Source: JAYRGC01 sp041908065 (GTDB lineage Bacteria > Pseudomonadota > Alphaproteobacteria > UBA9219). From it: 17,183 bases of DNA. This document shows positions 1 through 6,587 of this stretch, in pieces. The position numbers and the translations under genes are program-made. A model generated the notes under the pieces. It did no database searches. It was not told where the DNA came from and saw nothing but the letters and a program-made list of their open reading frames with translations. Positions within the stretch are counted from its first letter, which is position 1. Every line of letters starts with the position of its first letter. Location of the stretch: NCBI GenBank assembly GCA_041908065.1, contig JAYRGC010000047.1, positions 1 through 17,183 on the forward strand. Direction: 5' to 3'.

Positions 1-2
1 CT

Positions 3-239
3 GCCGGCGGCGCGGCAAGAAGATATAAGGCGGCGCGGAGCCTCTCCGCCTCCGGCGATTATCCCCAGTTTGCTTTGATCGGACATATCAGCAGGCTCCG
101 GCGCGAGTTGAACGATGCCGGAGGGAGATTAAAGAAACTTTACGGAATGCGAAACCGGAGATTTGCTCTCATGCTAAACGGGGGGATTGGAAAAGGTCTG
201 TTTTTATGGACACTGCCCAATCTCTGCGGCATAAAGTAA
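3..239 (+). CDS. C-terminal end of a possible winged-helix DNA-binding protein (5' end outside window)
   Basis: An open frame runs from the left edge to a TAA at 237-239 and gives 78 residues; the start lies outside the window. The most telling stretch is HISRLRREL, followed about 15 residues later by a GMRNRRFALML strand. This recalls the recognition helix and wing of OmpR-type winged-helix domains, which usually read HI.RLRRKL, then a loop, then RG.GYRL. The usual glycine-tyrosine of the wing is not exact (NRRFAL). About 20 hydrophobic residues follow that I cannot assign (GIGKGLFLWTLPNLCGIK). The family call is inference from this short motif. That the frame is coding is fairly likely, because the other two forward frames stop early (positions 26-28 and 76-78). 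No link to parC is evident: 262 bases holding a large palindrome separate them. Confidence 0.45.
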   Translation, partial: AGGAARRYKAARSLSASGDYPQFALIGHISRLRRELNDAGGRLKKLYGMRNRRFALMLNGGIGKGLFLWTLPNLCGIK

Positions 240-274
240 GCGTCTTACGCCATAGGTGAGGACAATAGGTGCGT

Positions 275-413
275 GCAAGCGCGGTCTGTTCCTCCCCCTT
301 CTTAGGGGGAGGTTAGGTGGGGGTTGTTGGGACATTCGCCCAAACATGGCGTTTGTTGAACCCACCCCCACCTAACCTCCCCCTAAGAAGGGGGAGGAAC
401 AGACCGCGCTTGC
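275..413. repeat. 49-bp perfect inverted repeat with 41-bp loop (CCTCCCCC family)
   Basis: Bases 275-323 are the exact reverse complement of 365-413, a 49-bp perfect stem around a 41-base centre (324-364). Each arm itself contains a smaller hairpin: CCTCCCCC, then TTCTTA or its complement TAAGAA, then GGGGGAGG. The arms therefore look like two inverted copies of one repeat. Related hairpins occur at 6528-6547 and 16765-16786. The right arm continues into a tail (to about 452) that matches 16779-16841. The palindrome lies 89 bases upstream of parC and could act as a terminator for the upstream gene or form a cruciform. No transposase is nearby, so a non-autonomous element is the likeliest explanation, but that is inference. 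Confidence 0.9.
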
Positions 414-452
414 CGAAAGAGCAATTCTTTACCCACCTGTTTTGCGTAAGAG
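390..452 (+). repeat. tail copy of the CCTCCCCC repeat (matches 16779-16841)
   Basis: From GGGGGAGGAACAGA to GTAAGAG this stretch aligns with 16779-16841 with a one-base gap and scattered substitutions. Shared blocks are GGGGGAGGAACAGA, GAAAGA and ATTCTTTA, then a CCAC block followed by GTTTTG. The repeat unit is therefore longer than the palindrome alone. The stretch covers the TTG at 442, which would otherwise be a possible upstream start for parC. Confidence 0.65.
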
Positions 453-501
453 TCGATTTTTGTTAACAGTGCCTACGTTCTTCAATCAGGGAATAACGAT
501 T

Positions 502-2748
502 ATGGGGCGATCGAGAAACTCATCCGGCGCGGCAGAGGAAATAACCGCCGTCGTGGAAGACAAGCGGCTGGTCGACGCTTTGTCCGAACGCTATTTGTCT
601 TACGCTCTTTCCACCATCGTTTCCCGCTCTCTGCCAGACGTGCGCGACGGCATGAAACCGGTGCATCGGCGGCTGCTGTTCGCTATGCGGGAACTAAAGC
701 TCGCCCCCAACCTTCCTCCCAAGAAATCGGCTCGAGTGGTGGGCGACGTCATCGGTAAATACCACCCCCACGGCGATACCGCCGTTTATGACGCCTTGGT
801 TCGGTTGGCGCAGGACTTTTCCCAGCGTTATCCGTTGATCGACGGGCAGGGCAACTTCGGCAACGTCGACGGCGACAATCCGGCGGCCATGCGTTATACC
901 GAAGCGCGTTTGACGGAAGTGGCTCATTTGCTTTTGGACGGCATCGACGAAAACGCGGTCGATTTCCGCCCCACCTATGACGGCAGCGGCGAGGAGCCGG
1001 TCGTCCTTCCGGCGGCTTTTCCCAATCTTTTGGCCAACGGTTCCTCCGGCATCGCGGTCGGCATGGCCACATCCATCCCGCCCCACAACGTCGCCGAGCT
1101 GTGCGACGCCATGCGCCATCTGATCCAGCATCCCGCCGCGACGATCGAAAAGCTGGTGTCGCTGGTTCCCGGGCCGGATTTCCCCACCGGCGGCGTTATG
1201 GTGGAAAGCGGCGCGTCTATTATCGAATCTTACCGCACCGGACGCGGATCGTTCCGTTTGCGCGCGCGCTGGGAAAAGGAGGAATTAAAGCAGGGAACTT
1301 GGCAGATAGTGGTGACGCAGATCCCCTATCAGGTGCAAAAGTCCCGTTTGGTGGAGAAGATCGCCGAGCTTCTGTCCGTCCGCAAGCTGCCGTTGCTGGA
1401 GGACGTGCGAGACGAATCCGCCGACGACGTGCGGCTGGTTCTGGTTCCGCGCAGCCGCAACGTCGATCCGGCGGTGTTGATGGAGGCGATGTTCCGCCAG
1501 ACCGAGCTGGAGGTTAAGTTCCCGCTCAACCTCAACGTGTTGGACAAAGACGGCGTGCCGCAGGTCATGGATCTGCGCGGAGCGTTGAAGGCGCATCTGG
1601 ATCACCGCCACGAGGTTTTGGTGCGAATATCGCGCCATCGCTTGGCGCGGATAGAGGAGCGGCTGGAGGTTCTGGCCGGCTACCTCATCGCCTATCTCAA
1701 CCTCGACAAGGTCATCAAAATCATCCGCTCCGAGGACGAGCCGAAACCGGTGCTGATGAAGGCTTTCGCGCTAAGCGACGCGCAGGCCGAGGCGATATTG
1801 AACATGCGCCTGCGCTCTCTCCGCAAGCTGGAGGAGATGGAGATACGCGGCGAGCAAAAGGAACTTTCCGGCAAGCAGGCCGAGCTGAAAAAGCTGCTCG
1901 CCGACGAAGGCGCGCGCTGGCAACGCATCGACGGGGATCTGGCGACGCTGAAGCAAAAATTCGCCAAATCCACCAAGCTGGGGGCGCGGCGCACCGTCAT
2001 GGCCGACGCTCCGGCGATACTCGACGTTCCCGCTGAGGCGGTGATCGAGCGCGAAAGCGTGACGGTGGTATGCTCGGAGAAAGGCTGGATTCGCGCCATG
2101 CGCGGGCACGGTTTGTCGCACGATTCGATCAAATACAAGGAAGGCGACGCCGAGCGTTTCGCCATCGAAGCCGAGACCACCGACAAAATCATGCTGTTCG
2201 CCAGCAACGGCAGGTTTTACACGTTGGGGGTCGATAAATTGCCGGGCGGGCGCGGCTTTGGCGAGCCGTTGCGCTTGTTGACGGATTTGCCGACCGAATC
2301 CGAAATCATCGGCATCGAAAAATACGACGCCGCCAAGAAATTCATCGTGGCGGCCAGCGACGGGCGCGGCTTCGTCGTATCTGCCACCGACGCTTTGGCG
2401 CAAACCCGCGCCGGAAAGCAAGTGCTGAACGTCGACGACGGCTCCCGCGCCGTGGCCTTGGCGACGACGGGCGGCGATCACATCGCCGTGGTGGGAACAA
2501 ATCGCAAGCTGTTGGCCTTCCCCGCCTCGCAACTTCCTGAAATGTCTCGCGGACGGGGGGTTATCCTGCAACGCTACAAGGACGGCGAGCTGGCGGACGT
2601 AAAAAGCTTCAACCTGAAAGAAGGCTTGTCGTGGAAACTCGGCGACCGCGAAAGGGTGGAAACCGACATGCGCGGCTGGCTGGGCGAACGCGCCCAATCC
2701 GGCAAACTTCCTCCCAACGGCTTTCCCAAGGGCAACCGGTTTTCGTGA
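502..2748 (+). CDS. parC: DNA topoisomerase IV subunit A
   Basis: ParC pairs with ParE to decatenate daughter chromosomes by passing one DNA duplex through a double-strand break. The 748-residue protein has the full breakage-reunion domain: DVRDGMKPVHRRLLF at 46-60, KYHPHGD at 86-92, and the catalytic tyrosine Y132 in AAMRYTEARL. A coiled-coil and tower region and a short, degenerate beta-pinwheel follow (SEKGWIRAMRGH, LPGGRGFGEPLR). ParC rather than GyrA is indicated by the modest length, no clear GyrA box, and the GWIRAM motif. At the quinolone-contact positions, Thr93 stands where E. coli ParC has Ser80 and Asp97 where it has Glu84. ATG 502 is chosen over an in-frame TTG at 442: CAGGGA at 488-493 is a suitable ribosome binding site, and the 20-residue extension would be encoded by a repeat tail. 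The next gene, nuoA, is 379 bases away, so parC is probably its own unit. Confidence 0.96.
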   Translation: MGRSRNSSGAAEEITAVVEDKRLVDALSERYLSYALSTIVSRSLPDVRDGMKPVHRRLLFAMRELKLAPNLPPKKSARVVGDVIGKYHPHGDTAVYDALVRLAQDFSQRYPLIDGQGNFGNVDGDNPAAMRYTEARLTEVAHLLLDGIDENAVDFRPTYDGSGEEPVVLPAAFPNLLANGSSGIAVGMATSIPPHNVAELCDAMRHLIQHPAATIEKLVSLVPGPDFPTGGVMVESGASIIESYRTGRGSFRLRARWEKEELKQGTWQIVVTQIPYQVQKSRLVEKIAELLSVRKLPLLEDVRDESADDVRLVLVPRSRNVDPAVLMEAMFRQTELEVKFPLNLNVLDKDGVPQVMDLRGALKAHLDHRHEVLVRISRHRLARIEERLEVLAGYLIAYLNLDKVIKIIRSEDEPKPVLMKAFALSDAQAEAILNMRLRSLRKLEEMEIRGEQKELSGKQAELKKLLADEGARWQRIDGDLATLKQKFAKSTKLGARRTVMADAPAILDVPAEAVIERESVTVVCSEKGWIRAMRGHGLSHDSIKYKEGDAERFAIEAETTDKIMLFASNGRFYTLGVDKLPGGRGFGEPLRLLTDLPTESEIIGIEKYDAAKKFIVAASDGRGFVVSATDALAQTRAGKQVLNVDDGSRAVALATTGGDHIAVVGTNRKLLAFPASQLPEMSRGRGVILQRYKDGELADVKSFNLKEGLSWKLGDRERVETDMRGWLGERAQSGKLPPNGFPKGNRFS

Positions 2749-2820
2749 AAAACCTTCCCGAAAAACGCATTTGCCCAAAACGGATGGATACTGCCTTCCA
2801 GCGAGCACCGTCATTGATAA

Positions 2821-2976
2821 GTTACGGCCAAAGGCCGTCATTGCGAGCCGCCACTCTTTGGTTTGGACAGCGTTGAACGCTGTCGGGCGGCGAAGCAATC
2901 CAGTGCCACAGGCGCAACGGCTCTGGATTGCTTCGCCGCCAAGGGGCGGCTCGCAATGACGGCCTTTGGCTGTAAC
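2821..2976. repeat. palindromic cloverleaf repeat, copy E1
   Basis: The outer arms 2821-2852 and 2945-2976 are complementary over 32 bp with one mismatch. They include GGCCAAAGGCC and GTCATTGCGAGC. The central hairpin pairs 2886-2903 (ending GAAGCAATCCAG) with 2923-2940, a perfect 18 bp, around a 19-base loop. The left lateral arm is a long variant: between GCCGCC and GGCGGC it holds a 9+1+9 hairpin (2866-2884, GACAGCGTT / AACGCTGTC). The right lateral hairpin is short (GCCGCC AAGG GGCGGC, 2935-2950). GTCAT is repeated 27 bases apart at the left end (2810 and 2837). The element sits between parC and nuoA and could form a strong RNA structure at the end of the parC transcript. Confidence 0.9.
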
Positions 2977-3127
2977 TACGATGACAGCCCTTTGGGAAAG
3001 GCAATATCCACCCCTTTTGGATAAGAGCCCGCTTGCTTTTGTCTTTCAACCGTATGATGCTCTGCCGAGCGAGAATCGAATCGTCTTTTCCTCCCTGCCG
3101 CGTCGGCTGCCATCGGGATAGTTCAAC
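2977..3127. other. nuoA upstream region, no clear promoter
   Basis: These 151 bases between repeat E1 and nuoA should contain the nuo operon promoter. TATGAT at 3053-3058 resembles a -10 box, but no good -35 lies at the right distance: TTGCTT at 3033-3038 leaves only a 14-base gap. GGGA at 3115-3118 could be the nuoA ribosome binding site. I see no other structure. Confidence 0.35.
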
Positions 3128-3496
3128 ATGCTTGCGCCGTTTTTATCCGAATACCTGCCAATACTGATGTTCCTTGGCGTTGCGGCCTTCATTGCCGCCG
3201 CCGCCGCCGCCATTCCGTTCTTGATTGCCAAGCGCGCCCCAGACGAGGCCAAATGCTCCCCTTACGAATGCGGCTTTGAAGGCTTGGGCGACGCCCGAAA
3301 CCGCTTCGACGTGCGGTTTTATCTGGTGTCCATACTGTTCATCATTTTCGATCTGGAAGTGGCGTTTCTGTTCCCGTGGGCTGTCTCCCTTTCCGAAATC
3401 GGCATGATCGGATTCTGGTCGATGATGCTCTTCCTTGGGGTTTTGACCGTCGGATTTATCTACGAATGGAAGAAGGGGGCTTTGGAGTGGGAGTGA
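3128..3496 (+). CDS. nuoA: NADH-quinone oxidoreductase subunit A
   Basis: NuoA (ND3 homologue) is a small membrane subunit of complex I at the junction between the hydrophilic and proton-pumping arms. The 122 residues have three hydrophobic segments, about 11-34, 65-86 and 94-113. The conserved loop CSPYECGFE (43-51) includes Cys48, matching the conserved ND3 loop cysteine. The acidic FDLEVAFLFPW motif (74-84) in the second membrane segment is also intact. Length and topology fit the family. It opens the nuoA-G cluster, and its TGA overlaps the proposed GTG start of nuoB by four bases (GTGA), which suggests translational coupling. Confidence 0.97.
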   Translation: MLAPFLSEYLPILMFLGVAAFIAAAAAAIPFLIAKRAPDEAKCSPYECGFEGLGDARNRFDVRFYLVSILFIIFDLEVAFLFPWAVSLSEIGMIGFWSMMLFLGVLTVGFIYEWKKGALEWE

Positions 3497-4044
3497 ACGA
3501 AACCGCAGAATCGGCGTTGCGATCGCTGGCCGCCGAGACCGAGCGCGGCGGTTGCGGCTTTTTCCTGACCAAGCTCGACGAGCTTTTGGCGTGGGCGCGA
3601 ACCGGCTCGATGTGGCCGATGACCTTCGGTCTGGCCTGCTGCGGGGTGGAGATGATCCACGCTTATATGAGCCGCTACGACCTCGACCGCTTCGGCATGA
3701 TGCCGCGCCCTTCGCCGCGCCAGTCCGACCTGATGATCGTGGCGGGAACGCTCACCAACAAAATGGCTCCGGCTTTGCGTAAGGTCTACGACCAGATGGC
3801 GGAACCGCGTTGGGTCATATCCATGGGCAGCTGCGCCAACGGCGGCGGATATTACCATTACTCGTATTCGGTGGTGCGCGGCTGCGACAGCATAGTGCCG
3901 GTGGACGTGTACGTCCCCGGATGCCCCCCATCGCCCGAGGCGTTGCTGGCCGGAATAATGGAACTGCACGAGATGATACGTCGCGATCCGCACATTGTGG
4001 CCAAGCGGGTGGCTTCCCGCCAATCCGCGGAGACTTGCCGATGA
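3493..4044 (+). CDS. nuoB: NADH-quinone oxidoreductase subunit B (cluster N2 subunit)
   Basis: NuoB (PSST homologue) holds iron-sulphur cluster N2, the last electron carrier before quinone. The four expected ligands are present: adjacent Cys49-Cys50 (GLACCGVEM), Cys114 (MGSCANGGGYY) and Cys144 (VPGCPPSPEA). The frame has no ATG in the start region. I chose GTG 3493, which gives a four-base GTGA overlap with nuoA and 183 residues, with GGAG at 3484-3487 as ribosome binding site. GTG 3487, two codons upstream, is possible. An upstream extension to 3376 would run through nuoA coding sequence and is not credible. Its TGA overlaps the nuoC ATG (ATGA). Confidence 0.96.
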   Translation: MNETAESALRSLAAETERGGCGFFLTKLDELLAWARTGSMWPMTFGLACCGVEMIHAYMSRYDLDRFGMMPRPSPRQSDLMIVAGTLTNKMAPALRKVYDQMAEPRWVISMGSCANGGGYYHYSYSVVRGCDSIVPVDVYVPGCPPSPEALLAGIMELHEMIRRDPHIVAKRVASRQSAETCR

Positions 4045-4634
4045 TCGATATTGAAACTTTGTCCGAAAACGTCCGCCGCGCCTTGGGCAGCGATTGTCTG
4101 GAAGCTACGGCCTCTCTGGGCGAGCTGTGCGTGGTGGTTCCCGCCCCTCGCGTCGCCGAGGCGTTGCGTACGTTGCGCGACGATCCCGCCGTGGCGATGG
4201 CGCAGTTGATGGACGTGTGCGGGGTGGATTATCCTGATCGCTCTCCCGTAAGATTCGAGGTTGTTTATAACCTTCTCAGCCTGCGCCACAACGCGCGGCT
4301 GCGGGTAAAGGTTCGCGTGGCCGAAGGCGAGCAGGTACCTACCGCAACGGGGGTTTACAGCTCCGCCGGATGGTTCGAACGCGAGACGTGGGACATGTTC
4401 GGCATAGCGTTTTCCGGCCATCCCGATCTGCGCCGCATCCTTACGGAATACGAGTTCGAGGGACATCCCTTACGCAAGGATTTTCCTTTGTGGGGGCATA
4501 CCGAGGTGCGCTACGACGAAGACCGGCGACGCGTAATCCATCAGCCCGCCAAGCCGGACGTGAATTATCGCGACTTCGATTTCATCAGCCCGTGGCAGGG
4601 GGATGCCTCACTGACGCGCAACGCGGGGAAATGA
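4041..4634 (+). CDS. nuoC: NADH-quinone oxidoreductase subunit C
   Basis: NuoC (30-kDa subunit) is a peripheral-arm structural protein of complex I that packs against NuoD and NuoB near the quinone site. The 197-residue protein carries the family signature in its C-terminal half: ERETWDMFGIAF, then GHPDLRRILTEYEFEGHPLRKDFPL, then EVRYD. It is a separate protein rather than a NuoCD fusion as in E. coli, which is the usual alphaproteobacterial arrangement. The start at 4041 shares ATGA with the nuoB stop. Four bases separate its stop from nuoD. Confidence 0.96.
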   Translation: MIDIETLSENVRRALGSDCLEATASLGELCVVVPAPRVAEALRTLRDDPAVAMAQLMDVCGVDYPDRSPVRFEVVYNLLSLRHNARLRVKVRVAEGEQVPTATGVYSSAGWFERETWDMFGIAFSGHPDLRRILTEYEFEGHPLRKDFPLWGHTEVRYDEDRRRVIHQPAKPDVNYRDFDFISPWQGDASLTRNAGK

Positions 4635-4638
4635 CGGC

Positions 4639-5844
4639 ATGATCGAACCTATTTCCATACTGCCCGCCTCCGCCGCGCAAGAAGGCAAGATGACCGTCAA
4701 CTTCGGCCCCCAGCATCCGGCGGCGCACGGGGTGTTGCGGCTGATTCTGGAAATGGACGGCGAAATAGTCGAACGCGCCGATCCGCATATCGGCTTGCTG
4801 CATCGCGGCACGGAAAAGCTGATCGAGAACAAGACCTATGCCCAAGCCATGCCGTATTTCGACCGGCTGGACTACGTCGCGCCGATGGCCGAGGAACACG
4901 CCTTCGCGCTGGCCGTCGAAAAGCTGTTGGGCATAACCGCTCCGCCCCGCGCCCAATACATTCGCGTGCTGTTCGCGGAAATCTCGCGGCTGCTCAACCA
5001 TATTCTGAACATCACCACCTTCGCCATCGACATCGGCGCGGTCACGCCTTCGCTGTGGGGGTTCGAAGAACGCGAACGCTTGATGGAGTTTTATGAGCGC
5101 GTCAGCGGCGCGCGGATGCACGCCAACTATTTCCGCGCCGGAGGCGTGCGGCAGGATATGCCGGACGGGCTGGCCGACGACATTTGGAAATTCACCGAAC
5201 GATTCCCGAACTTCCTCAACGACGTGGAAACCCTGCTCAACGGCAACCGCGTGTTCCGCCAACGCACCGTGGGAATCGGCGTGGCGACCAAGCAACAGGC
5301 GATAGACTGGGGATTTTCCGGCCCCATGCTGCGGGCGTCGGGCGTGGCTTGGGACATGCGCCGCTCCCAACCCTATGACGCCTACGACAAGATGGATTTC
5401 GAGGTTCCCGTGGGCAAAACCGGCGACACCTTCGCGCGGTATCTGCTGCGGATGGAGGAAATGCGCCAGTCGTGCCGCATCATGCAACAATGCCTGAACG
5501 ACATGCCGACGGGCGCGGTGATGACGGAAAACAGCAAAGTTACCCCTCCCCCTCGCGCCGACATGAAGTCGTCGATGGAATCCCTTATCCATCATTTCAA
5601 GCTGTACACCGAGGGCTATCGCGTCCCCGCCGGAGAGACCTATACGGCGGTGGAGGCTCCCAAGGGCGAGTTCGCGGTGTATCTTGTCTCCGACGGCGGC
5701 AACAAGCCGTACCGCTGCAAAATCCGCTCGCCCGGGTTCACGCATCTTCAGGCGACGGAATTGCTGTGCAAAGGCCACATGCTGGCCGACGCTACCGGCA
5801 TATTGGGCGGAGTGGACATAGTGTTCGGGGAGATCGACCGTTGA
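4639..5844 (+). CDS. nuoD: NADH-quinone oxidoreductase subunit D
   Basis: NuoD (49-kDa subunit) forms the quinone-binding cavity with NuoB. The 401 residues match the family along the whole length. The start region has GPQHPAAHGVLR (23-34) and HRGTEKLIE (55-63); the middle has FEERERLMEFYERVSGARMHANY; the end has GYGFSG-like and SMESLIHHFKLYTEG motifs and finishes with DIVFGEIDR. His30 and Tyr79 are spaced as the quinone-headgroup ligands known from bovine complex I (His59 and Tyr108), so the site looks functional. The sequence is very close to mitochondrial homologues, a mark of alphaproteobacteria. The stop overlaps the proposed nuoE start as TTGA. Confidence 0.97.
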   Translation: MIEPISILPASAAQEGKMTVNFGPQHPAAHGVLRLILEMDGEIVERADPHIGLLHRGTEKLIENKTYAQAMPYFDRLDYVAPMAEEHAFALAVEKLLGITAPPRAQYIRVLFAEISRLLNHILNITTFAIDIGAVTPSLWGFEERERLMEFYERVSGARMHANYFRAGGVRQDMPDGLADDIWKFTERFPNFLNDVETLLNGNRVFRQRTVGIGVATKQQAIDWGFSGPMLRASGVAWDMRRSQPYDAYDKMDFEVPVGKTGDTFARYLLRMEEMRQSCRIMQQCLNDMPTGAVMTENSKVTPPPRADMKSSMESLIHHFKLYTEGYRVPAGETYTAVEAPKGEFAVYLVSDGGNKPYRCKIRSPGFTHLQATELLCKGHMLADATGILGGVDIVFGEIDR

Positions 5845-6368
5845 GCGCCGCAGAGAAACAAGATTTGGAATCCTTCGCCTTCACCGCCGACAACATGGCC
5901 GTGGCGAAAAAGCACATCGCCAAGTATCCCGCCGGAAAACAGGCCAGCGCGGTTTTGCCATTGTTGGATTTGGCTCAACGCCAGTGCGGCAACTGGCTGC
6001 CCCGCGCGGCGATGGACTATGTGGCCGACTTGCTGCAAATGCCGCCCATGGCCGTCTACGAAGTCGCCACCTTTTACACCATGTTCAACCTGAACCCCGT
6101 GGGCAAGCATCATATACAGGTTTGCCGCACCACGCCTTGCTGGCTGCGCGGCTCGGAAGAAATAACCCACGCCTGCCAGAAACGCCTCGGCGTCGGCATG
6201 GGCGGAACCACTTCGGACGGCCAGTTCACCTTGTCGGAGGTCGAATGCCTCGGCGCGTGCGTCAACGCTCCGGTCGTGCAGATAAACGACGACTATCACG
6301 AAAACCTGACGGCGGAGAGCGTTGTGAAGCTGATTGACGAATTGGCGGTCGGAGGAACCAAGAAATGA
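5841..6368 (+). CDS. nuoE: NADH-quinone oxidoreductase subunit E (cluster N1a subunit)
   Basis: NuoE (24-kDa subunit) carries the [2Fe-2S] cluster N1a beside the flavin in the NADH-dehydrogenase module. It has a thioredoxin-like fold. The ligands are Cys95 and Cys100 (VCRTTPC) and Cys136 and Cys140 (ECLGACVNAP). The family motif EVATFYTMFNLNPVGKHHIQVC is present. No ATG lies near the expected N-terminus. I chose TTG 5841, which overlaps the nuoD stop as TTGA and has GGGGAG at 5827-5832 as ribosome binding site. It gives 175 residues and the usual alphaproteobacterial start (SFAFTADN...AKKHIAKYP). The rare start codon may lower expression, although coupling to nuoD could compensate. Repeat E2 begins 16 bases after its stop. 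Confidence 0.94.
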   Translation: MSAAEKQDLESFAFTADNMAVAKKHIAKYPAGKQASAVLPLLDLAQRQCGNWLPRAAMDYVADLLQMPPMAVYEVATFYTMFNLNPVGKHHIQVCRTTPCWLRGSEEITHACQKRLGVGMGGTTSDGQFTLSEVECLGACVNAPVVQINDDYHENLTAESVVKLIDELAVGGTKK

Positions 6369-6384
6369 TTGCCGCGACAAACGC

Positions 6385-6484
6385 CGTCATTGCGAGCCGA
6401 CCGCTTGGGCGGCGAAGCAATCCAGAGCAGTTGTCCCATCGCCTTGGATTGCTTCGCGTCGCAAGGGCGACGCTCGCAATGACG
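6385..6484. repeat. palindromic cloverleaf repeat, copy E2, inside the nuo operon
   Basis: A shorter copy without the GGCCAAAGGCC end. The outer arms 6385-6397 and 6472-6484 are 13 bp and perfect (CGTCATTGCGAGC). In the centre GAAGCAATCCA pairs with TGGATTGCTTC. The right lateral hairpin 6456-6473 is GCGTCGC AAGG GCGACGC, the exact reverse complement of the left lateral hairpin of E3 and E5. The left lateral sequence (GCCGACCGCTTGGGCGGC) is an imperfect version of the GCCGCC type. It lies between nuoE and nuoF, genes that normally sit close together, so any transcript reading through must carry this structure. Confidence 0.88.
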
Positions 6485-6506
6485 CTCGACTATATAGATT
6501 CGCTCT

Positions 6507-6556
6507 CTTTACGCACCCCCCACCTAACCTCCCCCCAAGGGGGGAGGTGCGTAAAG
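6507..6556. repeat. CCTCCCCC-family hairpin upstream of nuoF
   Basis: Inverted arms CTTTACGCACC (6507-6517) and GGTGCGTAAAG (6546-6556) enclose a second perfect hairpin, CCTCCCCCC-AA-GGGGGGAGG (6528-6547). The two stems share two bases and so cannot both form completely. The CACCTAACCTCCCCC core is shared with the palindrome at 275-413. It lies 31 bases before the nuoF start, close enough to affect its translation or to mark a processing site. Confidence 0.8.
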
Positions 6557-6587
6557 CGCGTGAAAAGCGTAACGACAGGTGCGTCCC

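Noticed and set aside
442..501. TTG start extending parC by 20 residues
   Set aside because: The extension is encoded by the tail of a dispersed repeat, and ATG 502 has a good ribosome binding site and starts nearer the conserved domain.
1771..2898. 375-codon open frame on the minus strand across parC
   Set aside because: It lies antisense to a complete, conserved parC and extends into repeat E1; no family motif is visible. GC-rich codon use creates such frames.
3033..3058. nuoA promoter TTGCTT / TATGAT
   Set aside because: The gap is only 14 bases, too short for a standard sigma-70 promoter.
4585..5778. 397-codon open frame on the minus strand across nuoD
   Set aside because: Antisense shadow of a highly conserved gene, with no recognisable domain or ribosome binding site.
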